This document shows, piece by piece, positions 25,835-38,000 of a stretch of 64,000 nt of DNA (position 1 is its first letter; every line of letters begins with the position of its first letter). This DNA comes from Flavobacteriales bacterium (GTDB lineage Bacteria; Bacteroidota; Bacteroidia; Flavobacteriales_F; PHOS-HE28). The stretch is from positions 186,001 to 250,000 of the forward strand of contig JADKHI010000001.1 in the NCBI GenBank assembly GCA_016721825.1, read 5' to 3'. Below the pieces are notes generated by a model. The model was given only the letters and a program-made list of their open reading frames with translations. It was not told the origin of the DNA and made no database searches. A program made the translations under genes and the position numbers.

Positions 25835-28072
25835 ATGGACATTCGTACCTCGGTACGCCGATGGCTGCCGTCTCTCTTCCTTTGTTCCTTATCCGTCTCC
25901 GGGTTCCCCCAAGCCGGTTCCTTGGACCCTTCCTTCGACCCTGGCGTCGGGGCCAGTGGTACGGTCAGACTGGTCGGTGTGCAACCCGACGGGAAGATCG
26001 TTCTGGGTGGCACGTTCACCATGTTCAACAATACACCGGCGGGCAACATCGTGCGTTTGCTGCCCAACGGCACGGTGGACAATACGTTCCTCTCAGGCTC
26101 CGGGTTCAATGGCGTGCTACTGGACCTCGAGGTGCAGGCGGACGGCAAGCTCCTGGTCTGTGGGAACTTCACACAGTATGATGGTGCCACATTGACCGGG
26201 AAACTGGTCCGATTGAACGCGGATGGGACCAGGGATGTGGATTTCAGCCCTCCTTCGTTCGGTCTCATCTCCATCAATAGTGTTGCCCTTCATGCGGACG
26301 GCCGTATCGTGATCGGTGGTGGCATGGGTGTGCCCTCCCCCCTTCAGGTCGGTGTTTGCCAACTCAACCCCGATGGCAGTCCGGACCCTTCCTTCACCAC
26401 CGGTTCCGGATTCAACACGTTCGTTCGACATGTGGCCGTTCTCAGCAACGGCAAGATCTTCGCTGCGGGGTCGTTCTCTAGCTTCGCTGGAACACCGAGG
26501 GCAGGGCTCTGCATGTTGAACATTGACGGCTCCATGGACGCCGGTTTCGACCCAGGGACCGGATGCGACCAACTTCCCGGACTCGTGGAACCGGCGCCCA
26601 ACGGCGGCGTGTATCTCGGAGGCACCTTCAGCACGTACCAGAACAATGCCGTGCCACGGCTGATACGGCTCCTGGCGGATGGGCTACCGGATCCCCTGTT
26701 CGATATCGGCACGGGACCGAACACCGGAACGCCCGCGATCCGAACACAACCGGATGGCCGGATCCTTTGCGCTGGCGCGTTCACGTCGTTCAACGGCACA
26801 TCGGTCGGTCGGATCTGCCGTCTTGAGAACTCGGGTAGCTTGGACACAAGCTTCGATGCAGGTGCGGGGGCCAACAACGCGATCAACAGCGTGGTGCTAC
26901 AGGCGGACGGAAGCATCCTCGTCGCAGGCTCGTTCACCATGTTCGACGGCCAACCGATCAACACCATGGCGCGGTTGCTGAACTGCGCGCAGCAGACGTG
27001 GTACGCGGACGCGGATGGGGATGGCCTCGGTTCCCCGTCATCTCCCCTGCTGTCCTGTGACCAACCAGCTGGCACCGCCACCAACAGCAATGACTGCGAT
27101 GATACGGACCTGAACATCGGGGCGGCCCAGACCTACTATGCCGATACGGACGGGGATGGGGAGGGTGACCCAGCAGCTCCGTTGACCATCTGCATCCCTC
27201 CCTCCGGCTACGTGCAGAGCAATACCGATTGTGATGACGCGGACCCGGAGGTCTACCCCTTCGCGCTGTGCAATGATGGAGACCCGTTGACATACGGCGA
27301 TGAGATCGGTGAGGATTGTATCTGTAAGGGACGGCACATCCAGGTACAGGTCAACACCTTCCTGGGAGGGCCATACAATGGCACCGACATGGAGGCCACC
27401 TTGTTGCAGACCAATGTGATCCCTTTGCAGGAGCCCTACACGGCCTTGGGATACACCTTCGTGACGGGGGGCGGTGAAACGACAACACCTTCAGCCCTTG
27501 ACCCCGCAGGCACCTTCTTCGATGTGGTTGACTGGGTGATACTTGAGATCCGACATCCGACGATCCCTACAGAGGTGCTCGCTTCACAGGCCTGCCTCCT
27601 CCACCGCAATGGGGTGGTCACTGACGCGGACGGGATCGATGCCCCGCAGTTCGTTCTGCCCACCGGCCCTTATCACATCGCCCTGCGCCACCGGAACCAC
27701 TTGGGCGTGATGACCGCTGCTGCATTGGAAGTGGATAGCATTACTGGTGTAACGGTGGCCTTCCAGCTTCCGAGCACACCCACGTTCGGTGCGAACGCCA
27801 GACGGATCGATGGCGATGTGGCTTGCCTGTGGCCGGGGGATGTTCAGCAGGACGGGACCATCATGTACACAGGAACAGGGAACGACAGGGATCCGATCCT
27901 ACAGCGCATTGGTGGAACGCTTCCTACCGCCACCGCCTTCGGGTACTACGCGGAAGATGTGAACTTGGACGGTGCCGTTCGCTATACGGGAAGTGGCAAC
28001 GATCGCGATCCGATCCTACAAGTGATCGGCGGTTCCGTTCCAACGGCCGTCCGCCATGATGGACTGCCCTAG
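25835..28072 (+). CDS. Secreted delta-60 repeat protein with metal-binding motifs and dockerin-like C-terminal pair
   Basis: A 745-residue exported protein starting at the ATG at 25835 (MDIRTSVRRWLPSLFLCS, signal peptide). Residues about 25-385 are delta-60 beta-propeller-like repeats of the form 'DGKIVLGGTF ... LxxDGTxDxxF'. Residues about 388-485 hold two MopE-type putative metal-binding motifs (DADGDGLGSP ... NDCDDTD and DTDGDGEGDP ... TDCDDAD). After a beta-rich region, residues about 662-740 contain two dockerin-like acidic repeats, GTGNDRDPILQRIGG and GSGNDRDPILQVIGG. No recognisable T9SS type A or B sorting domain is present, so how it leaves the cell is unclear. Its stop shares the bases CTAG with the convergent gene's stop. 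Confidence 0.8.
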   Translation: MDIRTSVRRWLPSLFLCSLSVSGFPQAGSLDPSFDPGVGASGTVRLVGVQPDGKIVLGGTFTMFNNTPAGNIVRLLPNGTVDNTFLSGSGFNGVLLDLEVQADGKLLVCGNFTQYDGATLTGKLVRLNADGTRDVDFSPPSFGLISINSVALHADGRIVIGGGMGVPSPLQVGVCQLNPDGSPDPSFTTGSGFNTFVRHVAVLSNGKIFAAGSFSSFAGTPRAGLCMLNIDGSMDAGFDPGTGCDQLPGLVEPAPNGGVYLGGTFSTYQNNAVPRLIRLLADGLPDPLFDIGTGPNTGTPAIRTQPDGRILCAGAFTSFNGTSVGRICRLENSGSLDTSFDAGAGANNAINSVVLQADGSILVAGSFTMFDGQPINTMARLLNCAQQTWYADADGDGLGSPSSPLLSCDQPAGTATNSNDCDDTDLNIGAAQTYYADTDGDGEGDPAAPLTICIPPSGYVQSNTDCDDADPEVYPFALCNDGDPLTYGDEIGEDCICKGRHIQVQVNTFLGGPYNGTDMEATLLQTNVIPLQEPYTALGYTFVTGGGETTTPSALDPAGTFFDVVDWVILEIRHPTIPTEVLASQACLLHRNGVVTDADGIDAPQFVLPTGPYHIALRHRNHLGVMTAAALEVDSITGVTVAFQLPSTPTFGANARRIDGDVACLWPGDVQQDGTIMYTGTGNDRDPILQRIGGTLPTATAFGYYAEDVNLDGAVRYTGSGNDRDPILQVIGGSVPTAVRHDGLP

Positions 28073-28335
28073 TGTTCTGTCGGCTGCTCGGTAGGGTTCG
28101 GAACCGTCGGTGGCTGATCGCGTTCGCCGATCTGCGATAGCAGGATCGCCAGCAGCACAAGGATCACCAAGGCGATGAAGGCCTTCGGATCGCGGTACAA
28201 CGGCTTACGATGTAGCAGCACCTTGGCCTGCTGGTAGTTGTGCAACAAGCGGGCGCTGTCCTTGTAACGACGCACCTCCTCCCCGCTGAGCTCGGGCCCA
28301 CGGCCTTCAGGTGATATCCGGTAGTGCTTGCTCAT
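28069..28335 (-). CDS. Small single-pass membrane protein next to an ECF sigma gene
   Basis: An 88-residue protein with an N-terminal charged half (about 1-50), one transmembrane segment (AFIALVILVLLAILLSQIG, about 52-70) and a short Pro-rich tail. Its ATG overlaps the sigma factor stop by four bases (ATGA), so the two are translationally coupled. Such partners of ECF sigma factors are often anti-sigma factors; this protein is shorter than most and has no zinc-binding motif I can see, so this is a guess from position. Its stop overlaps that of the convergent delta-60 gene. Confidence 0.7.
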   Translation of the reverse strand: MSKHYRISPEGRGPELSGEEVRRYKDSARLLHNYQQAKVLLHRKPLYRDPKAFIALVILVLLAILLSQIGERDQPPTVPNPTEQPTEH

Positions 28336-28868
28336 GCCCGTGGTGAAAGATGGTCGCGCAGAACGGCCAGCACGCGGTGGGTGCGCATCTTGGCCGCATC
28401 CTCAGTGATCCCCATGACCTGGCCGAGTTCCGCGAAGCTCATGCCGTCCATGTAGCGCAGTTCGATCAATCGCGCCTTCTCCTCATCCAATCGACCCAAT
28501 GCGATCCCAAGCCTCCGCATGTCCTCATCCATGCCCGGGAGGCCCACCTCTTCGCTCAACCCCTTCACCTCAACGTAGCTAAGGTCGATCACCACTTCGC
28601 GCCGTTTGCGCCAGTGCATCTTCAGCTCATTCATGGCAACGCGGTAAAGGAAAGCCTTGAATGGGAATCCCCGGGGTTCGTATCTCGGCAGGGCGAGCAT
28701 GGCCTTCAGAAAGGTCTGTTGGGTCAGGTCCGCGGAAAGGTCCCGGTCGCGTGCCCGCCTTTGAATGAAGCGGAATATGGCTTCGAAGTGCAGCTCATAC
28801 AGGGGCGCAAAGGCCTGCGGCGACCGTTTGGCCGCTTCGATCAGCGCTGCTTCCGAGGGTCCTTCCAT
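28332..28868 (-). CDS. ECF-type RNA polymerase sigma factor
   Basis: A 178-residue sigma-70 family protein. Region 2 includes 'LYELHFEAIFRFIQRRARDRDLSADLTQQTFLKAM', split here by the usual core-binding helices, and region 4 contains 'MDGMSFAELGQVMGITEDAAKMRTHRVLAVLRD', the helix-turn-helix that reads the -35 element. I take the ATG at 28868 (MEGPSEAALIE). It starts the operon with the small membrane protein at 28069 and is divergent from the giant cassette gene, with a 153-bp gap. In Porphyromonas an ECF sigma factor (SigP) controls T9SS genes; whether this one does so is unknown. Confidence 0.9.
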   Translation of the reverse strand: MEGPSEAALIEAAKRSPQAFAPLYELHFEAIFRFIQRRARDRDLSADLTQQTFLKAMLALPRYEPRGFPFKAFLYRVAMNELKMHWRKRREVVIDLSYVEVKGLSEEVGLPGMDEDMRRLGIALGRLDEEKARLIELRYMDGMSFAELGQVMGITEDAAKMRTHRVLAVLRDHLSPRA

Positions 28869-29021
28869 GTGCGGGTACAAGGTCGGTAATGCGAAGGGGC
28901 CGGAGAGGTAACACGCTGGTCGCCAAGAGCCGAAGGTGTAACCCTGGAGGCCCGGAACCGTTGAAGCCGACAGCTCCCAATGGGCCCGGACAGCCCACGA
29001 AGAGCCGAAAACCATCGACGG

Positions 29022-32000
29022 ATGCCCACTACTCAACGGCGATCCAGTGTGATCAAGGCCCTATTGCCCGTGCTGATGCTGCTTTTGACCGAAGCGGCCC
29101 ATGCTTCCTATTCATGGCAATTCGGACAGGGGATCGGAACGAACCAGGAGGACCGGGTCACCGATGTGGCCTTCGACCCGAACGACCAATTCGTTTATGC
29201 GGTCGGCTACTCGGAGAACAACAACGACCTGAGCACAGGCTTGGAATACTCCGAAAATGACCAGGGCTTCCTGATCAAATTCAACGAGACCGGTGCGGCG
29301 ATCTGGCAATTGGAGATCGGTGGCAGCGGCCTTGAAACGGCTGAGAGCGTTGCCGTTGGCACCGATGGAACCGTGTATATGACAGGTAGCTTCACGCAGA
29401 CCTGTAAATTCTTCAACGGGACCGGAAGCCAAGCAGGAACCACACTGACCTCAGCAGGCGGTTCGGACGTTTATCTGGCAGCCTACAACCCCAACGGCAC
29501 ATTCCTCTGGGCCACAAGGATCGGAGGCAGTAGTGAACAGACCGCTCCGCGAATTTGCGTGGATGCAACGGGTATATCCATCGTCGGTGAATCCATATCG
29601 AGCTTCACCGCAGGAAGCACAACGGCCGTCAACGCCGCCAGCAATTCGATCATCGCACTGAGCAGTGACAAGCATGTGTTCCTGTGTCGTTATTCCCTCA
29701 CGGGTGTGGTCAACTGGGTAAAAGAGGCTTACACGAGCGGCACGGGCAATGATGCTGTTGGAACGGTGGCCTCGGATGGTTTCAAGATCTACGTAAGCTT
29801 ACTGGGAGCCAGCGCTACACTGAATTGGATCAATGGCGGGGTCTCTTTGACACCTTTCACGACCCATACGAGCGGTGGTGTTGGTGATCAATTCCTCACA
29901 GCCTTCGATATCAATGGAAGCCACCTATGGACCAACTCGATCAGCGACCCCACGGCGGACTACCATGGCACGCTGGCGATCGCCACCGGATGCGACGCGG
30001 TGTACATCACCGGTGAGGTCGGCCCAGGTGCACAGTTCGCCAACGGCACCACACACCCCGCCACCGCTACCAGTGACGCCTTCTACATCGCGAAGCTCAA
30101 CCCGAACGCTGCGGGTAACTTCACCTGGGTCCAATTCGGCAACACGGATGGGAACGATGAGTTCGTAGGCTGTGACATTGCCTATGGTACCGGAGATATG
30201 CTCTACATCACCGGTCGTTTCCGGGGATCCGTCAACTACCAGACGCGCACCATCGCAGCGTCCAGTCAAAGCGATGGGTTCCTGTTGACGGCGAAAGCCA
30301 CGACAGGCCTCCCGCTCGAACTCGAAGCGATCAACGGATCCAATCTCCAGGAATCGTGGTCAGTGGCCGTAGGTCCACTGGGCGGGGTCGCGATCGGCGG
30401 AGAGTTCCTAGGGAACGTGGTGGCCAATTCCACCATCATCAGCAGCAACGGGGGCAAGGATGGATACGTCGCTCTCGCACAGATGGGTGTGCGAGCCATC
30501 GGCCTTCAGAACCCAACACATTGGAACGCACCTGCCCAAGTCTGCGCTGGTCAGGGTCCCTTCGACCTTGGCGCCCTGCTGGTTCCGCCGCATATGGGAG
30601 CCGGTGTTTCGGTCATCTCCTTAAATGCCGTGGTCAACCCGGCGAACGCACTTGGTGCGATCAACGACATGAGCGCACGCTTCACCAACAGCACATCGTG
30701 GGTGGTGATCGACCTGAACGATACCATACCCGCAGGTGAGGCGCTCCAAATGCGGTTCCGCAAGAGCACAGCTACCACCTCCGGCTCAGTGTATCTCCGC
30801 TTGTCAACCTCCATGAACGCCTCCGGTCCCTTCCAGGCCGTGGACTCGATAAGCTCTTCGAACGCTTGGTACATGTGGAGTTCGAAGCTTCTTCCTGCGA
30901 ACGCGCGCTATGTGAGGATCGCTCAGAAGGTCGGTAGCGACAACGCCGAGGTGGATGGCTTACGGTTCGCATATGGTAGCTATCCCACAGGTGCATGGTC
31001 AGGCAACGGTGTCAGCGGATCGAGCTGGTCGCCCACTACTGCAGGCGCTGTACCGCTCACCTATACGGTGGGGACCGGTACCTGTGCCCGAAGCACCACG
31101 CGAACGGTGAACGTGCTCGCAGCTCCTTCACCGGGTACTATCTCCGCAAGCGCAACGACGGTATGCCCTGGTGGAAGCGTCACGTTCACCGCCTCTGGCA
31201 CCAATTCCGGCACCTTGACCTGGCAGAAGAGCACGGATGGTTTCGCCAGTTCGACCATCATTGCCACGAATACGACCACGGCCACCCTATCCTCGGTAAC
31301 AGCCGTGACCAAGGTCCGAGTGATCGCCTCCAATGTTGGCTGCAGCGATGTGATCAGCAATGTGATCACGATCACCCCGCAGGATCTTACAGGTCCGGTG
31401 CTCACGTGTCCGATCGGCACCATAACAGCTCAACTTGGCACCAACTGCCAAGCATCGATCCCGAACTTGGCGGTGATCGCGAGCGCTTCGGACAATTGCA
31501 GCGCAGCAACCATAACCCAGAACCCTGCTGCGGGCACATTGGTGTCCGTGAACACGGTGGTGACGATCACCGCCGTTGATGCGTTCAATAACACCAGCAC
31601 GTGCACAAAGACCGTTGTCGTGCAGGACGGCATCGCTCCTCAATTCACGCTTTGCCCAAGCAACCGCGTTGTTTCCACCGGTGGAGGACCGGTGGTGGTG
31701 AATTATCCAACACCAACAGCGACCGACAACTGCGGGACCCCAACGGTTACACGCACCGTTGGACTTGCGTCCGGCAGCTTATTCCCGGTCGGCACTACCA
31801 CCGTGACCTGGCGTGCACGCGATGCAGCGCTCAATGAAACCTTCTGCACCTTCACGGTAACCGTACAACCGAACACGGTACCGGTCATCAATTGCCCGAA
31901 CGCCATTACCGCATATACACCAGCGGGTTCGTGCACAGCACTTGTGAACTACTCTGTTCCCGTTGGTACGGATGACTCCGGGGGGCCGACCGTTCAGAGC

Positions 32001-35000
32001 GACCTTACAGGATATACCAGCGGTTCCCAATTCCCGCTGGGCCAGAACATCCAGCAGTACACGATGCGCGCGCTGGATGGGGGTACCGCCACATGTTCGT
32101 TCGTCATCACGGTTTTGGACACGATCAAACCGGTCGTGGTCTGCTCACCGTCCCTCACCCTGACCTCGCCGCTGTCGCAATGCGGAGCTGTGGTGAACTA
32201 CATCGACCCTTCGGTGAGCGAGAATTGCATGGGCTGCGCGCCGCAGAACATCCCGGGCCACACGTTCGTCGGCACCTTCCAAGGGAATACATACTGGCGG
32301 TCCTGGAGTGCTACACCTTGGAATGTTGCCAATGCGCAAGCGCTGGCCATACCCAACGGACATCTCGCGGCCATTGGCAGCCCTTCGGAACAAGCCTGGC
32401 TCACCTCAACACTGTTCGGCCAGCTCGGGAGCAACGCCCCCTTCTGGGTCGGCCTCTCCGACGAAGGTTCGGAAGGTGCCTGGTACTGGACGAACGGCGA
32501 GGTATTGGATCACACCAATTGGAATCAATCCCCGCTACAACCAGACAACTTTGGTGGATCCAACTACGCCTATATCAATGCGTTCGGAACGGATGCCTGG
32601 GATGATGCACCCGGCGGTACAAGCTTCCCATATCTCATCGAGATCGATTGTTTGCCCGCGCTGTCAGTTACCCTGGCTGCGGGCTTGGCCACTGGCTCTT
32701 CGTTCCCCGTGGGGACCACTCCCGTGGTCTATCAGATGACCGATCACGGTGGGAACACCGGCACTTGTTCCTTCAACATCACGGTACAGGACCTGGAAGC
32801 ACCCGTTCTGACCTGCCCGGTGAACATCAGTGTGGAGGCTGCGGCCAACGCGTGCGCTGCTAATGTGACCTATGCAGCCACAGCAACCGACAACTGTGCA
32901 GGGACCCCGAGCGTCAACTATTCGATCGCACCTGGTTCGGACTTCCCCATCGGTACGACCGAGGTTACCGTCACGGCAACTGATGGGACCAACGCTTCCG
33001 TTCCTTGCTTTTTCAGTGTTCGAGTGCGCGACGTTACGGCACCGACCATCACGGGGCTTCCCGCAGCGATGCCTTCAGGGTATGATCCTGGAACGTGCAA
33101 CGCGACCGTACCTGACCTTCTGTCCCTTTGCATCATCAGCGACGTCTGTTCTGCGCCGCTGGTCATCTCCCAGTCACCGGCATTGGGCTCGACCATGATC
33201 GCTGACCAATGGGTTGTGATCACTGCGACGGACACTGCGAACAATACGCGATCGGATTCCACCTTCGTTACGCTGAACGCGCCGGCCATTTTGGCCGTTT
33301 GCCCAACCGATGTTGTAGGCAGTGCTCCAGGAGGATCGTGCAGCGGAAGTCTCGCTCAACCCACACCTTCGGGCCTATCTTCTTGTGACTCTTGGACACA
33401 GGTCGCTGGCCCCGCAGATTGGAGCAACCTCGCGATCGATACCATTCCTGCGGTCTACGAGATCACCAACGGCTACACCACGTTGACGTGCTCATTCAAT
33501 GCGATCGTGAATGACATCGAACCGCCCAGTGTCTACTGCACTCTGAATGACAGCCTGGAGATCTACCTGGATGGCACGTGCTCGGTGGCCTTCCCGGACC
33601 TGCGCGACTCGATCAGCATCTACGATTGCAGTGGCGTGCGCGACACCATCATGTGGCCGCCTGCGGATACGGTATTCACGACGGACACGGTGGTATGGAT
33701 GACCATGGACGTGTACGACATCTACGGCAATCACACGGACAACGACCATTGGATCTGGATCCGGGATACGATCGCACCGACCATCACGTGCCCATTGGAT
33801 ATGGACGTTCAAGCTGCGGCCGGCGTATGTTCCGCGCTGGTCGAGCTACCTGGGCCGGCCTCCTTGGGCGACGCTTGTGGGTTCCAACCCTGGACCGCCA
33901 ATGCGAACAATGGAAACTGGCCGATAGGTGACAGCACCGTCGTGTACAGCGTACAGGACGTGAACGGGAACAGTGCTTCGTGCTCTTTCACCGTACATGT
34001 GACCCCCTCGGTCCTTCCTGACCTAGCTTATTCACCATCGACCTTCTGCCCGACCCCATCGCTGCAGTACCCAGTGAACACAATGCCAGTAGGTGGCACC
34101 TTCCAATGCAACACATGCACGAGCATCATCGCTCCTGACGGTGGGATCCAGCCTTCGGCCATGCAACTCGGCACGAACGAGGTGATCTATTATGCACCTG
34201 CTGCATCGTGCTATGATATCCTATCGGATACAGCTTGGGTGACACTCAACCCTATCGTGGATGGAGGAGCTGACCGATTCGTCAATGCCTGCTCATTGGA
34301 CGCACCTTTCCAATTGGTGGATTCACTGGGCGGCACGCCGCAAGCAGGAGGTTCATGGTTCTTCGGAGGATCGCCTCACCCCGATTTCTTCGACCCGAGC
34401 ACTGATCCTCCAGGTGCATACTCCTACAGTATTTCCGGCCCATGTGGAAGCGCCGGAGCCGACGTTGTCATCTCCATCTCCGTCCCCATGGATCCCGCAT
34501 TCACATATGGTACGGGGCCATTCTGCACGACCGGCGCTTCAGTGGCACCTGATATCGATTCGGGCACCTTCACATCCAGTGATCCCGCGAACTTGATCGT
34601 TGACGCGAATACAGGCGCTATTGACCTGGCCAATTCTCAACCTGGCATCTATCAAGTAACACAAGTGGTCGGCTCCGGTACTTGCACCACGAGCCATACT
34701 GAGGTCATCGAGATCATTGCGCCCCCATCGATCAGCACTGGCGCGTATGGCCCAAGTTGTACCAATGCGGGGGCCATCATCCTCTTGGCAACTCCTCCTG
34801 GCGGAACATGGAGCGGTGCTGGGATCAGCGGGGGCACCTTTGAACCGAACACTGCCGGCCCAGGCTCACACACCATTACGTACACTGCTGGTGATCCAGG
34901 TTGCACAAGCAGTGCGACCACGATCATTTCCGTAGGCAATGGACCATCCGCAACGATCAGCTACATCGGGTCGCCATATTGCGCCAGTGCAGGCTCAGCT

Positions 35001-38000
35001 ACTGTGATCCGTTCAGGAACCGCCGGCGGCACGTACTCCTCCGCAGCAGGGCTTTCCATCAATACCGCTACAGGTACAGTGAACCTCGGTGCCAGTGTGC
35101 CCGGGAACTATGTTGTCACATACACGATCCCGGTCGCCAGCGGCTGTGCCCAATTCCAGACCACGGCTACGATCACTGTTTCACCAGCCCCGATCGCGAG
35201 TATTTCTTACTCTGGTTCACCCTATTGTTCGAACGCCGGCATCGCAACAGTGACCATCTCCGGCCTAACAGGAGGGACCTTCAGCTCAACTGCAGGACTG
35301 AGCATCAATGCTGTGACCGGAGCGGTGACCTTAGGGACTAGCACTATTGGAACCTACACGGTGAACTACACGATCGCAGCTGCTGGAGGTTGCGCACAAT
35401 ATGTGCGAACCGCTTCCATAACGATCGATCCACAGCCTAATGCGACCATCACCGCTGGTGGTCCGTTGACCTTCTGTCCAGGCGGTAGCGTAACGCTCAC
35501 CAGCAGCAGTAGCACGGGCAACATATGGAGCACAGGTGCTACGACACAGTCCATCACAGTAAGTACCTCCGGCGCTTACTCGGTGACGGTTACGAACGGC
35601 AATGGATGCAGCGCGACCAGCGCAGGCACCACTGTTACGGTGAACCCCAACCCGCCCCTACCAACGATCACCGCTGGTGGTCCGTTGACCTTCTGCCCAG
35701 GCGGTAGCGTAACGCTCACCAGCAGCAGTAACACGGGCAACCTATGGAGCACAGGCGCTACGACACAGTCCATCACAGTAAGTACCTCCGGCGCTTACTC
35801 GGTGACGGTTACGAACGGCAATGGATGCAGCTCGACCAGCGCTGGCACCACCGTTACGGTGAACCCCAACCCGCCCCTACCAACGATCACCGCTGGTGGT
35901 CCATTGACCTTCTGCCCGGGTGGTAGCGTAACGCTCACCAGCAGCAGTAACACGGGCAACGTATGGAGCACAGGCGCTACGACGCAGTCCATCACAGTAA
36001 GTACCTCCGGCGCTTACTCGGTGACGGTTACGAACGGCAATGGATGCAGCGCGACCAGCGCAGGCACCACCGTTACTGTGAACCCCAACCCGCCCCTACC
36101 AACGATCACCGCTGGTGGTCCGTTGACCTTCTGCCCGGGTGGTAGCGTAACGCTCACCAGCAGCAGTAACACGGGCAACGTATGGAGCACAGGCGCTACG
36201 ACACAGTCCATCACGGCAAGCACCTCCGGCACTTATTCGGTGACGGTTACGAACGGCAATGGATGCAGCGCGACCAGCGGCAATTCGACCGTAGTTGTCA
36301 TTGACAACTCTGCCCCAACGATACTTTGCCCTTCCAATGTGGTTGTGAATGCAGCACCCGGTGCATGCAGCGCAATTGCCACGTTCTCTGTGACTGCGAC
36401 AGACGACTGCGTTGCGAATCCTTCGATCACATATTCCCAAGTCCCCGGGACACTCTTCCCCATTGGTAGTACCTCCGTTCTGGTCACGGCATCAGACGGT
36501 GTGAATACGAGCTCTCCTTGCATGTTCACTGTTACTGTGAATGCAGCTACGGTCGACCTTAGTTATGGGATAACCACGGTATGCAGGAACTCAGCACCGA
36601 TAGCACCCACGATAGCCAGTCCAACAGGCGGCGCGTTCAGCGATGCCAATCAGATCGGCACTACGAACGCTACCAATGGCGTGTTCGATCCGGCCCTAGC
36701 AACACCTGGATTCCATACGCTGGGCTACGTCTTCGCAGGTGCCTGCACCAGCCATGACTGGTTCACTATCGAAGTGGTCGAAGCTCCCGATGCTGGCACC
36801 GACGGAACTATATCCATCTGTTCATCAGCCCCAGCTGAAAGCCTGCTGATGCAGTTAGCTGGAACACCTGCTGCGAATGGAACATGGAGCGGCCCAAGCC
36901 CGGTATTCGGCGGAATGTACGATCCGGCCACGATGGATCCCGGTGTCTATACGTATAGCGTGGCCGGGGTACCACCATGTGCAGCATCGACATCAACCGT
37001 AACCGTCACAGAGACCGTTCAGAGCACCAACACGACCACCGTATCGAGCTGCGACAGCTATACATGGAGCGTGAACGGGCAGACCTACACCACCAGCGGA
37101 ACTTACAGCGCAGTAGTGGGCTGCTCCAACGAGGTGCTGGTGCTCTCCAATACCCTTCCAGGAACAACCTGTAACGACGGCAACGCCAACACCATTAACG
37201 ACACCTACGACGCGAGCTGCCAATGCGCCGGTACACCTGTGGTCTTCGATTGCCTGGGTGTGGCCAACGGAACTACGCTCCCGGGAACCAACTGCGATGA
37301 CGGCAACGCGACCACCATGGGTGACGTGTTCGACACGTCCTGCATCTGCGCTGGAACTCCGTTCACCGTGGACTGCAACACCACCATCAACGGCACAGCA
37401 AGCATTGATGCCTGCGGCGTTTGCTCTGGGGGAACCACCGGCATTGCACCCAACAGCACCTGCACCGATTGCATGGGCGTGGTGAACGGTACCGCGCTCC
37501 CCGGTTCCGCTTGCGATGACGGCAACGCGACCACCATGGGTGACGTGTTCGACACGTCCTGCATCTGCGCTGGAACTCCGTTCACCGTGGACTGCAACAG
37601 CACCATCAACGGTACCGCCAGCCTCGATGCCTGCGGCGTTTGCTCAGGTGGAACCACCGGCATTGCGCCCAACAGCACCTGCACCGATTGCATGGGCGTG
37701 GTGAACGGTACTGCACTCCCCGGTTCCGCTTGCGATGACGGCAACGCGACCACCATGGGTGACGTGTTCGATACATCCTGCATCTGCGCTGGAACTCCGT
37801 TCACCGTGGACTGCAACAGCACCATCAACGGTACCGCTAGCCTCGATTCCTGCGGCGTTTGCTCAGGTGGAACCACCGGCATTGCGCCCAACAGCACCTG
37901 CACCGATTGCATGGGCGTGGTGAACGGTACCGCGCTCCCAGGTTCCGCTTGCGATGACGGCAACGCGACCACCATGGGTGACGTGTTCGATTCATCCTGC

